DNA from: Paraburkholderia polaris
Lineage (GTDB): Bacteria > Pseudomonadota > Gammaproteobacteria > Burkholderiales > Burkholderiaceae
Assembly (NCBI RefSeq): GCF_012927345.1
Contig: NZ_JABBGJ010000024.1
Span: 62,001-126,000 of the forward strand
Reading direction: 5' to 3'
Length of the DNA stretch: 64,000 nucleotides
The notes under the pieces were generated by a model. That model was not told where the DNA came from. It did not search any database and saw nothing but the letters and a program-made list of their open reading frames with translations. A program made the position numbers and the translations under genes. This document shows, in pieces, positions 42,249-50,992 of the stretch. How positions within the stretch are numbered: the first letter of the stretch is position 1; each line of letters begins with the position of its first letter.

Positions 42249-42362
42249 GACTGACCTTGCGGTTCCGTTATGTGTAGGGAATAGGCTGAAATGATAGCGG
42301 ATTTCGGTACAGCCGGCCGAGGACCGCTTCGTCACCTCGGCGATTGAGGCTATCCATCGAGG

Positions 42363-43208
42363 TCAGCCGGGCCACATTCCGCCGCTGATTCGCTCGATGC
42401 CGGCAAGGTCCTGTTTCGAGTGGACTTGCACGAAACCTTGCGCCGACAGCAGACCGCGCACCGCTTCCGCCTGATCGTACCCGTGTTCGATCCACAATAC
42501 GCCGTTGGCGGCCAAAGGTGTGGGCGCGCCAGCCACGATCTGACGGATCGCGCTGAGCCCGTCGGCTTCGTCGGTGAGCGCGCCGCGCGGCTCGAAGCGC
42601 AGATCGCCTTCCGACAGATGCGGATCGCCGCTCGCGATATACGGCGGATTGCTGACGATCACGTTAAAGCGCAATGCTGTGTCGAGCGAGTCGTACCAGT
42701 CGCTTTGCTGCAATACCATGGCGCCGCCGGGGCGTTTGGCATCCAGCAGCCGTGCGGCGTTGCGTGCGGCCACCGCCAGCGCTTCGGCGGAACGGTCCAG
42801 CGCCCAGACCTGCGTGTCAGGCCGCATCGACGCAATCGCTACGGCAATCGCGCCGGTGCCGGTGCCCAGATCGAGCACACGTGGCCGCGAGATGTTTTCC
42901 AGCGCCGCCAACGCCGTTTCGACCAGTAATTCGGTTTCGGGACGTGGAATCAGCACGTCCGGCGTTACTTCGAAATCAAGCCCAAAAAATTCGCGCGCGC
43001 CGACCAGTTGGGCCACCGGCTCACCGGCGACACGCCGCGCTTCCAGGACACGGTATCGTTCGACTACCGCGCCGTCGAGCGTTTCATCGCTGCGCGTAAT
43101 CAATTGCGTATGCCGCCAGCCGAGCACGTGCGTGAGCAGAATCCGCGCTTCGAGCGGCGACAGTAGCGAGGCGCGCAACAGCGCGGCGGGCGTGACCGGA
43201 TCCATCAT
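42363..43208 (-). CDS. prmC: Release factor glutamine methyltransferase PrmC
   Basis: N5-glutamine methyltransferase that modifies the GGQ glutamine of release factors; its substrate PrfA is encoded immediately upstream on the same strand. The N-terminal helical domain is followed by motif I (VLDLGTGTGAIAVAIA, about residues 111-126) and the catalytic NPPY at Asn187-Tyr190. The start uses one of two consecutive ATGs (43208 or 43205). Length 281. Confidence 0.96.
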   Translation of the reverse strand: MMDPVTPAALLRASLLSPLEARILLTHVLGWRHTQLITRSDETLDGAVVERYRVLEARRVAGEPVAQLVGAREFFGLDFEVTPDVLIPRPETELLVETALAALENISRPRVLDLGTGTGAIAVAIASMRPDTQVWALDRSAEALAVAARNAARLLDAKRPGGAMVLQQSDWYDSLDTALRFNVIVSNPPYIASGDPHLSEGDLRFEPRGALTDEADGLSAIRQIVAGAPTPLAANGVLWIEHGYDQAEAVRGLLSAQGFVQVHSKQDLAGIERISGGMWPG

Positions 43209-43214
43209 CCGCGC

Positions 43215-44297
43215 TTAATCCGCGTCGCCCAGCGATGCCAGCAACTCGGCCTGATGCTCGCTGACCAGGGCTGCGATCAATTCGTCGAGATCGCCGTCCA
43301 TGATTGCGTCGAGGCGATAGAGCGTCAGATTGATCCGGTGATCCGTCAGACGCCCTTGCGGGAAGTTGTAGGTGCGAATCCGCTCCGAGCGATCGCCCGA
43401 GCCGATCAGGCTCTTCCGTGTGGCGGCTTCCTTCGCCTGCTGCTCATGCGACTGCTTGTCCTTGATGCGCGCGGCCAGAACCTTCAGCGCACGATCCTTG
43501 TTCTTGTGCTGCGACCGGTCGTCCTGACATTCGACGACGATGCCCGTCGGCAAGTGCGTGACGCGCACGGCCGAGTCCGTCTTGTTGATGTGCTGCCCGC
43601 CCGCGCCGGACGCGCGGAACGTGTCGATGCGCAGATCGGCCGGATTGATCTCGACTTCGCCGATTTCGTCCGCTTCCGGCATCACCGCGACGGTGCACGC
43701 CGACGTGTGAATGCGGCCCTGCGTTTCGGTGGCCGGCACGCGTTGCACGCGATGGCCGCCCGATTCGAACTTGAGCTTGGAATACGCCGCTTCGCCGGCG
43801 ATCCGCACGATCACTTCCTTGTAGCCGCCGAGGTCCGATTCGCTCGCCGACATCATCTCCACCTGCCAGCGATTGCGCTCGGCAAAGCGTAGGTACATGC
43901 GCAACAAATCGCCCGCGAACAGCGCCGATTCGTCGCCGCCCGTGCCGGCACGGATTTCGAGGAAGATGTTGCGGTCGTCGTTCGGATCTTTCGGCAGCAG
44001 CATTTTCTGCAATTCAGCGCCGAGTTTTTCCATCCGCTCGCGCGCAGCGCGAATTTCTTCTTCCGCGAAGTCGCGCATCGACGCGTCCGCCAGCAGTTCC
44101 TGCGCGGTCGCCGCGTCGTTCATCGCCTGGCGCCACAGCGCGTAATGCTCGACGACCGGCCCAAGCTCGGCGTGTTCACGCGTGAGCTTGCGGTATTGGT
44201 CGAGATTCGAGGTGATGTCCTCGCGGCTCAACAGGTCGTTCAGTTCGGCCAGCCGGGTAGTGAGCTGGTCGAGCTTGCGTTGCATGCTCGTTTTCAT
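43215..44297 (-). CDS. prfA: Peptide chain release factor 1 (PrfA)
   Basis: Reads UAA and UAG stop codons and triggers peptide release. Codon-recognition tripeptide Pro188-Ala189-Thr190 (PATETQGR) and the catalytic Gly233-Gly234-Gln235 (ASGAGGQHINKT) are intact. The product has 360 residues, as in E. coli. prmC follows six bases after the stop, fitting the enzyme-substrate relation. Confidence 0.97.
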   Translation of the reverse strand: MKTSMQRKLDQLTTRLAELNDLLSREDITSNLDQYRKLTREHAELGPVVEHYALWRQAMNDAATAQELLADASMRDFAEEEIRAARERMEKLGAELQKMLLPKDPNDDRNIFLEIRAGTGGDESALFAGDLLRMYLRFAERNRWQVEMMSASESDLGGYKEVIVRIAGEAAYSKLKFESGGHRVQRVPATETQGRIHTSACTVAVMPEADEIGEVEINPADLRIDTFRASGAGGQHINKTDSAVRVTHLPTGIVVECQDDRSQHKNKDRALKVLAARIKDKQSHEQQAKEAATRKSLIGSGDRSERIRTYNFPQGRLTDHRINLTLYRLDAIMDGDLDELIAALVSEHQAELLASLGDAD

Positions 44298-44419
44298 CGG
44301 ACGGGTTTCGGAGCGGACTCCGGCAAGGACGGCGACTAGGGGAGTGGGCAGATGCCCTGGGCAGAAGCATGTCGCGGGCCACTCAGGATGGCGCGGACGG
44401 TGCGGCAGTGGCTGTGCCG

Positions 44420-45706
44420 CTAACGCTCCGTAGAACCGGAGTGTTTGTAGAAACCGCCCATCAACTCGATGAGCGTGTCACGGTTCTCACTGCTCGCGCG
44501 ATTGAGCGCGTGGGTGGGGCCGTGGATCAGTTTGTTGGTGAGCGATTGCGACAGCGCCTCGAGTACCGCTGCCGGGTCGTCGCCGCGTGCGAGCATTTTC
44601 TGCGCGCGTTCGACTTCGGCGCGACGCAGCACGTCGGCCTGCGTATGCATGTGACGGATCACCGGCACGATGCTGCGCGCGTCGAGCCATTGCATGAAAT
44701 TCTGTACACGCGTTTCGATGATCGCCTCGGCCTGCGCGACCGCGGCTTGCCGCGACGCATTGCCTTCGCGCACGATCGCGCCGAGATCGTCGACGGTGTA
44801 CAGGAACACGTCTTCGAGCTGGCCGACTTCGGGTTCGATATCACGCGGCACGGCCAGATCGACCATGAAAATCGGCCGGTGACGGCGCGCTTTCACGGCC
44901 CGCTCGACCGCGCCCAGACCGATGATCGGCAGGGTGGAAGCGGTACACGACACGATGATGTCGAACTCGTGCATGCGCGCGGGCAGTTCCGAGAGCGGAA
45001 TGGCCCGGCCGTTGAAGCGTTCGGCGAGGCGGGTACCGCGCTCGGCGGTGCGATTGGCGACGACGAGCTCACATGGCTGCTGCGCCGCGAAGTGCGTAGC
45101 GCACAACTCGATCATTTCGCCCGCGCCGATGAACAGCACGCGCTGGTTCGAGACTTTGTCGAAAATCCGCTGCGCGAGCCGCACGGCGGCCGCCGCCATG
45201 GAAACCGACTGCGCGCCGATTTCGGTCGTGCTGCGCACTTCCTTCGCAACGGCGAAGGTGCGCTGGAACAACTGGTTCAGGTAGGTGCCGAGCGCCCCGG
45301 CTTCAGACGCCGTGCGTACCGCATCCTTCATTTGTCCGACGATTTGCGTCTCGCCCAGCACCATCGAATCCAGCCCCGACGCGACGCGGAACGCGTGGCG
45401 CACGGCTTCCGACTGCGGCAGCGCGTAGACGTGCGGCGCGAGTTCGTCGATGGGCAGGTTGTGGTACTTCGAGAACCACTGGATCGCGGCTTCACGCGCG
45501 GCCTGGTCGTCGGTCACGCAGTAGAGTTCGGTGCGGTTACAGGTGGACAGAATCGCCGCTTCCGGCGCCGTGCGGGCGGTGCGGCCGAGCCAGACGCTCT
45601 TGAAGGTGTCCAGTGCAGGCTTGATCTGTTCGAGCGGAAACGCCACGCGTTCGCGCAAGGCGACAGGCGCAGTGTGGTGATTGATTCCGATCGTTAGAAG
45701 CTGCAT
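44420..45706 (-). CDS. hemA: Glutamyl-tRNA reductase (HemA)
   Basis: NADPH-dependent enzyme that makes glutamate-1-semialdehyde, the entry to tetrapyrrole synthesis. The catalytic Cys56 lies in ILSTCNRTELYC; the NADPH-binding GAGEMIELCATHF segment and the VVANRTAERG block follow, and the C-terminal dimerisation helices end at the terminus. At 428 residues it is family length. It begins the hemA-prfA-prmC-grxD-ubiX run on the minus strand, as in many proteobacteria. Confidence 0.97.
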   Translation of the reverse strand: MQLLTIGINHHTAPVALRERVAFPLEQIKPALDTFKSVWLGRTARTAPEAAILSTCNRTELYCVTDDQAAREAAIQWFSKYHNLPIDELAPHVYALPQSEAVRHAFRVASGLDSMVLGETQIVGQMKDAVRTASEAGALGTYLNQLFQRTFAVAKEVRSTTEIGAQSVSMAAAAVRLAQRIFDKVSNQRVLFIGAGEMIELCATHFAAQQPCELVVANRTAERGTRLAERFNGRAIPLSELPARMHEFDIIVSCTASTLPIIGLGAVERAVKARRHRPIFMVDLAVPRDIEPEVGQLEDVFLYTVDDLGAIVREGNASRQAAVAQAEAIIETRVQNFMQWLDARSIVPVIRHMHTQADVLRRAEVERAQKMLARGDDPAAVLEALSQSLTNKLIHGPTHALNRASSENRDTLIELMGGFYKHSGSTER

Positions 45707-45731
45707 ATGGGGAGCTATGGTTTAGCCCAAT

Positions 45732-45737
45732 ATTATA
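45732..45737 (-). promoter_or_regulatory. Candidate -10 box for the hemA operon
   Basis: TATAAT read on the minus strand, 26 bases before the hemA ATG. The hexamer 17 bases upstream (GAATGA) is a poor -35, so an activator or a different start may be involved. Confidence 0.45.
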
Positions 45738-45768
45738 GCGTTTTCACGATTCTTTCATTCTGCGCGCG

Positions 45769-46479
45769 TCATCCGGCCTCCACAACGGCTTCCGGCGCGA
45801 CCGCGTCAAGTTGATAACCGTAGCCGTAAAGCGGTGTCAGGCAATAACCGTGCTCCGGGCGCAACTGCAATTTGGTCCGCACGCGCGATGCATGGGTGTC
45901 GACCGTGCGCGACCTTACGTCGCGGCGGCGTGTCCAGACGGTTTCGAGAATATGCGCGCGCGACACCGGTCGTGACAGATTGGTAAATAGCAGCAGCGCA
46001 AAGCGGAATTCCTTCGGCGTCAGGGCGACGGTTTGATTACGGAATGTGACGGCAAACTGCGCCGCATCGAACGCATAGCCGCCGATCGTGTCGCGCCGCC
46101 GGTTAGGTGGTCGCCGTAAGCCCGCGCGGCGCAGCAGCGCTTCTACCCGGGCCAGCATTTCCGGGCCGCGGACGGGTTTGATCAGGCAGTCGTCGGCGCC
46201 GGCGTGCAGCGCTGCAACGATCTGGCTTTCGCGTGGCTCCGACAGCAGCACGATCACCGGCAAGCCAGGCAGGATGGAGCGGGCGCGCGGGATCACGTCT
46301 TCGGCGGAATGGTCGCCGGCCCAGTTCTCGGTGATGAGAAGATCGAAGAATTCGTCGTCGGCGCGATGCAGGAACGGTGCGCTCGCGGTGAAGTGCTGGC
46401 ACATATGGCCGCCGGCAAAGATCAGCCGGCCGACCAATGTGGCGTGCCGAAGATCCGGCTCGATAAGGGCGATTCGCAT
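45769..46479 (-). CDS. Atypical OmpR-type response regulator (Glu at phospho-site)
   Basis: A 236-residue protein with a receiver domain (about 1-115) and a winged-helix DNA-binding domain (about 128-230, TPKEFRFALLLFTNLSRPVSRAHILETVW and RSRTVDTHASRVRTKL). The receiver keeps the conserved Ser80 (VLLSEP) and Lys101 (CLIKPV), but the phospho-acceptor position is Glu51 (DLLITENWAGD) and one acidic pocket residue is Pro8. It is therefore probably not phosphorylated in the normal way and may act constitutively or by another signal. No histidine kinase is nearby. Confidence 0.85.
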   Translation of the reverse strand: MRIALIEPDLRHATLVGRLIFAGGHMCQHFTASAPFLHRADDEFFDLLITENWAGDHSAEDVIPRARSILPGLPVIVLLSEPRESQIVAALHAGADDCLIKPVRGPEMLARVEALLRRAGLRRPPNRRRDTIGGYAFDAAQFAVTFRNQTVALTPKEFRFALLLFTNLSRPVSRAHILETVWTRRRDVRSRTVDTHASRVRTKLQLRPEHGYCLTPLYGYGYQLDAVAPEAVVEAG

Positions 46480-46683
46480 GGCGCGCTTTCAGCCTGGCAA
46501 TTACCAGAGGTCAGGCTTCTCCGTAAGGCTTACAGCTTGCCTAACATCACCCCGACCCCTAAACTCAACCGCTATGCGGAAAGCGCCGTGCTGAACCTCT
46601 ATAGTTAATGAGACAAAAATGCTAGCTGTCTTGGCCCCGTGCGCCCATGAGACGAATCTGAAACTGCGCGAGGCCTGCCGCTG

Positions 46684-46938
46684 ATGGGGTGGCCTGGAAT
46701 CGTGGTGCTGGGCGCGGTGATCGGTCTCGCGGGCTGGTGGCTGCATCCGCTGCGCCGTTCGAGCCGCGCCCAATGGTGGGTGGCGTTACTGGCCGGCTTA
46801 CTGGGGGCGGGTGTCGCGCGCATGGCCGGCAACGTGGTTGGTCTCTTTCATGATGGCGATACGCTCGAATGGCCGGTATGTACCGCCGTCGCGCTGGTCG
46901 CCGTTGCCGTGACGGTCGGCTTGCTTTCCCGTCGATGA
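46684..46938 (+). CDS. Small glycine-rich membrane protein
   Basis: An 84-residue protein with three hydrophobic segments (about 4-20, 31-48 and 62-80), similar in shape to the GlsB/YeaQ/YmgE transglycosylase-associated family. The loop with WWLHPLRRSSRAQWW is basic. It lies between the divergent response-regulator gene and the aminopeptidase P gene, 19 bases before the latter, so the two may form an operon. The function is unknown. Confidence 0.6.
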   Translation: MGWPGIVVLGAVIGLAGWWLHPLRRSSRAQWWVALLAGLLGAGVARMAGNVVGLFHDGDTLEWPVCTAVALVAVAVTVGLLSRR

Positions 46939-46957
46939 ATATTTGCAGGTGACTCCG

Positions 46958-48772
46958 ATGAATGCCCGACTTCCCGAAACCTCCTCCATCCCCGAACGGC
47001 TCGCGACATTGCGCAATGCGATGGCGCGCGAAGGCGTAGCCGCCTATCTGGTGCCGTCCGCAGATCCGCATCTTTCCGAATATCTACCCGGGCGCTGGCA
47101 AGGCCGGCAGTGGTTGTCGGGCTTCACCGGCTCGGCCGGCACGCTGGTCGTGACCGCCGATTTCGCCGGCGTATGGACCGACAGCCGCTATTGGGAGCAA
47201 GCCAACGCGCAACTGGCCGGGACCGGCGTTCAGTTGATGAAGATGACCGGCGGTCAGCAGACCGCGCCGCATTTCGAATGGCTTGCGCAGAACGTCGCGA
47301 CCGGCGGCACGGTCGGTGTGGACGGCGCCGTGCTCGGTGTGTCGGCGGCGCGTGCACTGAGCCAGGCGCTCACCGCGCGCGGCGTGAAGCTGCGCACCGA
47401 CGTCGATCTGTTCGACGCGATCTGGCCGCAGCGCCCGTCGCTGCCCGCTGCCGCCGTGTTTGAGCATGCCGCGCCGCACGCGAGCGTCGCCCGTTCGGAA
47501 AAGCTCGCGCAGATTCGCCGCGCGATGGCGGAGAAGGACGCGCAGTGGCACTTCATTTCCACGCTTGACGACCTTGCATGGCTGTTGAATCTGCGCGGCG
47601 CCGATGTCAGCTACAACCCGGTGTTCGTTGCGCACGCGCTGATCGGTCCGGAGAGCGCGTCGCTCTTCGTCGCCGACGGCAAGGTGCCGCAGGCGTTGGC
47701 CGATGCGCTTGCGCGTGACGGCATCAGCATCGAGCCGTATGCGAAGGCGGCCGAAGCGCTGGCCGCGCTGCCGGCCGACAGCACGCTGCTGATCGACCCG
47801 CGCCGCATTACATATGGCTCGCTGCAGTTGGTGCCGTCCACGGTGAAGGTCGTGGAGGCGGTCAATCCGTCCACCTTCTTCAAGTCGCGCAAGACCGAGG
47901 CAGAAGCGGAGCATGTGCGCGAGACGATGGAACAGGACGGCGCGGCTCTCGCCGAATTCTTCGCGTGGTTCGAAGGCGCGTTGGGCCGCGAACCGATCAC
48001 CGAGCTGACGATCGACGAGCGTCTGACGGCAGCCCGCGCGCGCCGTCCGGGATTCGTGTCGCTGAGCTTTGCGACAATCGCCGGCTTCAACGCGAACGGC
48101 GCGATGCCGCACTACCGCGCGACCGCTGACTCGCATTCGGTGATCGAGGGCAATGGCCTGTTGCTGATCGATTCGGGCGCGCAATATCTGAGCGGCACGA
48201 CCGACGTCACCCGTGTCGTGCCGATCGGCACCGTCAGCGAGGCACAGCGGCGCGATTTCACGATTGTGCTGAAAGGCACCATGGCGCTGTCGCGCGCGAA
48301 GTTCCCGCGCGGCATCCGTTCGCCGATGCTCGACGCGATCGCCCGCGCGCCGATCTGGGAAGCCGGCGCCGATTATGGTCACGGCACCGGTCACGGGGTG
48401 GGCTATTTCCTGAACGTGCACGAAGGCCCGCAGGTGATTTCGCACTACGCACCGGCCGAACCGTGGACGGCGATGGAAGAAGGCATGATCACCTCGGTCG
48501 AGCCGGGCATTTACCGACCGGGCAAGTGGGGCGTGCGGATCGAGAACCTGGTGCTGAACGTGCCTGCGGAGAAAACCGAGTTCGGCGATTTCCTCAAGTT
48601 CGAAACGCTGACGCTGTGCCCGATCGACACGCGCTGCCTCGACCTTTCGCTGTTGCGTGACGACGAGCGCGCATGGCTCAACACGTATCACGAGATGGTG
48701 CGCACGCGCCTGTCGCCGCATGTTTCGGGTGAGGCCAAGGCGTGGCTCGAGTTGCGTACACAAGCTATCTGA
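46958..48772 (+). CDS. Aminopeptidase P (M24 family)
   Basis: Metallo-aminopeptidase that removes N-terminal residues before proline. At 604 residues it is the long, eukaryote-like form with two creatinase-type N-terminal domains (about 10-145 and 150-300) and a C-terminal pita-bread catalytic domain. Metal ligands are seen in LLIDSGAQYLSGTTDVTRV (two Asp), GHGTGHGVGYFLNVHEGP (His), ITSVEPGIY (Glu) and WGVRIENL (Glu). The ATG at 46958 follows AGGTGACT; the longer TTG start at 46943 is less likely. Confidence 0.92.
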   Translation: MNARLPETSSIPERLATLRNAMAREGVAAYLVPSADPHLSEYLPGRWQGRQWLSGFTGSAGTLVVTADFAGVWTDSRYWEQANAQLAGTGVQLMKMTGGQQTAPHFEWLAQNVATGGTVGVDGAVLGVSAARALSQALTARGVKLRTDVDLFDAIWPQRPSLPAAAVFEHAAPHASVARSEKLAQIRRAMAEKDAQWHFISTLDDLAWLLNLRGADVSYNPVFVAHALIGPESASLFVADGKVPQALADALARDGISIEPYAKAAEALAALPADSTLLIDPRRITYGSLQLVPSTVKVVEAVNPSTFFKSRKTEAEAEHVRETMEQDGAALAEFFAWFEGALGREPITELTIDERLTAARARRPGFVSLSFATIAGFNANGAMPHYRATADSHSVIEGNGLLLIDSGAQYLSGTTDVTRVVPIGTVSEAQRRDFTIVLKGTMALSRAKFPRGIRSPMLDAIARAPIWEAGADYGHGTGHGVGYFLNVHEGPQVISHYAPAEPWTAMEEGMITSVEPGIYRPGKWGVRIENLVLNVPAEKTEFGDFLKFETLTLCPIDTRCLDLSLLRDDERAWLNTYHEMVRTRLSPHVSGEAKAWLELRTQAI

Positions 48773-48805
48773 CCTCGTCGCCACGACCTTACTGACGGAG
48801 CGTGC

Positions 48806-49429
48806 ATGGCCATCAAGGCAGTCGTGTTCGATTTCGGCGGCGTGCTGATCGACTGGAACCCCGAGTATCTCTATCGTCAGTTGATTCCTGACGAAACGGA
48901 GCGCCGCTGGTTTCTGACCCATGTCTGTTCGATGGACTGGGTGATCCGTCAGGACGGCGGCCAGCCGATCGTCGAGGCGACCGAGGAACTGGTCGCGAAG
49001 TTTCCCGATCACGCACCGCTGATCCGCGCGTTCTACGAGCGCTGGCACGAGATGGTGGCCGGCGTGCTGGAAGAGGGCGTGGCCATCATGGAAAAGCTCG
49101 AGGCGGCCAATGTGCCGCTCTTTGGGCTGACGAACTGGTCCGCGGAGACCTTTCCGTATGCGTGGGAGCATTACCCCGTGCTGCAGCGGTTCCGCGACAT
49201 CGTCGTGTCGGGCAGGGTGAAGCTGGTGAAGCCTGATCCGGCGATCTTCGCGGAAATGCATCAGCGGATCGCGGCGCAACTGCCGGGCATCCAGCCGGGC
49301 GAGCTCGTCTTCATCGACGACAATCTGAAAAACGCCGAGGCCGCAACGGCACTCGGCTGGCATGGCGTGCATCACGTGAACGCAGCAAAAACGGAAGCAA
49401 GGCTGCGCGAATTGGGCTTGCCGGTCTAA
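48806..49429 (+). CDS. HAD-superfamily hydrolase
   Basis: A 207-residue haloacid-dehalogenase-like hydrolase of the subfamily with a helical cap. Motif 1 is FDFGGVLIDWN (nucleophile Asp near residue 9), motif 2 is GLTNWS (Thr), motif 3 includes the Lys in RVKLVKPDPAIF, and motif 4 is FIDDNLKN. Such proteins act as small-molecule phosphatases or dehalogenases; YihX-like sugar phosphatases have the closest general shape. It follows the aminopeptidase gene by 33 bases. Confidence 0.88.
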   Translation: MAIKAVVFDFGGVLIDWNPEYLYRQLIPDETERRWFLTHVCSMDWVIRQDGGQPIVEATEELVAKFPDHAPLIRAFYERWHEMVAGVLEEGVAIMEKLEAANVPLFGLTNWSAETFPYAWEHYPVLQRFRDIVVSGRVKLVKPDPAIFAEMHQRIAAQLPGIQPGELVFIDDNLKNAEAATALGWHGVHHVNAAKTEARLRELGLPV

Positions 49430-49524
49430 GCGCGCGATTCCGTGTGACGGAGGATGCTGCCTGAAGCGACGGCGCGGCGCGCCTTCGCTTTAGCGGCGCG
49501 GCGGCTACCTCGGCCCCGGTCTGC

Positions 49525-50649
49525 CTACTGTCCGAGCAGATTCTTCAACGCGTTGCCCAGGCCTTTCACTGTCTCCCCAGCGCCCTTCGCCACGCCTTCG
49601 ACGCTCACGCCCATCGCTTTCGCAAAGCCGGCGCCAATGCGCGTCATCAGACTTTCCTGCACCGAGAACTTCGGATCGCGCAAATTCCCATCCAGCACGA
49701 AATGCAGCGTGATGTCACCGTTGTGCGTCTTGAGCGCGGCGATGGCGGCTTGGGTCGGAATCGACATGAAGGTGTCGAGCGGGCTGCCGCTCTCGGCGAG
49801 TTGCAGATGGTGGATCGTCACCGTGCCGGGTGCATGCAGCTGATAGTTCCGCACCGTCGAGTCGACCGTCAGATCGACCGTGCCGCCCGTCACTTGCGTC
49901 TTTGCGCCGGTTTTTTTCAGCAGGTACGGATCGAGCATCACGACATCGACGCCGCGCAGTGTGCTGCTGGTCTGCGAATCCTTACTGGCGATCTTGATCC
50001 ACCCGTCGAATGAAACGGTGCCTGTGTGCGTCGGGCCCTTGATCGAGCCGGTGACGCTGACGTTGGTCGGGTCGGTGAGCGCGGGCAGTTGCAGGTGGTC
50101 GACAGTCGCGTTGGCGTCGCTGACCGTCACTTTGAATGCCGGCGGACCAACCGTCATATCGTAGAAATGGAAGTTGCCTTGCTCGAAGCTGATGTGATCG
50201 ACCAGTTTTTCTCGGGAGGAAGGCGCTGCGCCGCCGCTGGCTTCGTTGTCGTCGGGGCCGTTTATCGACTCCCGCAGATTCGGCATCAGACGGATCCCAC
50301 CGTCCTTGGTGCGCAGCACGGCGATGTCGAAGCCGCGCACCACCACGCTGCGGATATGCATGCGCTGCGCGATCAAATCGCGGATGTCGGGCGTGAGCAT
50401 GATTTCGTCGGCGCGTAGCGGATCACCGGCGGGCCAGCCGGGCGGCGCTTTGAGCACAACGTTGGTGAGATGAACCGAAGTGAGGCCGACGTCGATGCTT
50501 TCGGCGCTGCCGAGTGGTCCGAGCGCCGCAATGATGCGTTCTTTGACTTCGCGCTGCGCGAACTGCAGCGCACCGACCGCGACGACGATCAGCACCAGCA
50601 GCACGCCGCCTACGGCAATGACCCAGCGCTTGCCCTTCGACATCGCCAT
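49525..50649 (-). CDS. AsmA/DUF748-like membrane-anchored protein
   Basis: A 374-residue protein from the ATG at 50649 with an N-terminal membrane helix (about 9-29, WVIAVGGVLLVLIVVAVGALQF) and a periplasmic, mostly beta part. Segments such as VVLKAPPGWPAGDPLRADEI and IRDLIAQRMHIRSVVVRGFDIAVLRTKDGGIRLMPNLR are typical of the AsmA/DUF748 lipid-transfer-like superfamily. AsmA relatives act in outer-membrane lipid homeostasis; a role here is inference. A good ribosome site (GAGGAGGC) precedes the start. Confidence 0.75.
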   Translation of the reverse strand: MAMSKGKRWVIAVGGVLLVLIVVAVGALQFAQREVKERIIAALGPLGSAESIDVGLTSVHLTNVVLKAPPGWPAGDPLRADEIMLTPDIRDLIAQRMHIRSVVVRGFDIAVLRTKDGGIRLMPNLRESINGPDDNEASGGAAPSSREKLVDHISFEQGNFHFYDMTVGPPAFKVTVSDANATVDHLQLPALTDPTNVSVTGSIKGPTHTGTVSFDGWIKIASKDSQTSSTLRGVDVVMLDPYLLKKTGAKTQVTGGTVDLTVDSTVRNYQLHAPGTVTIHHLQLAESGSPLDTFMSIPTQAAIAALKTHNGDITLHFVLDGNLRDPKFSVQESLMTRIGAGFAKAMGVSVEGVAKGAGETVKGLGNALKNLLGQ

Positions 50650-50992
50650 GCTTGCCTCCTCGTCGCCGCGCTGTACACGGCGTGGCATTGATTGGCCTGT
50701 GCGTGCGCCGGTCTGACCGCATTTGATTTGACGCCCGGAGCGGCTGTATCCCGCCGGGACAACGTGTATCACGCCGTGGCACGCAATGCATGTGCCCTAC
50801 CGCCTATCCGGCAAACGCAAGGCGTTTCCGGCATGCCATGGTGAGCAAAATGGCCGGCCAATTGGCCGGCAAAACACGCCGATCGGGCGGTCAGCAAAAC
50901 CGTCCACAAAAACGTCCACGAAACCGTCAGCAAAAAACCGACCTGCAAACAGCTCGCTCATCAGCCAACGAGCGGGCCGCCAGGTTCGAGAT

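Noticed and set aside
47084..49375. Very long open frame (763 codons) on the minus strand over the aminopeptidase P and HAD genes
   Set aside because: It is a GC-bias shadow of well-supported plus-strand genes; the translation is Arg/His-rich with no family resemblance.
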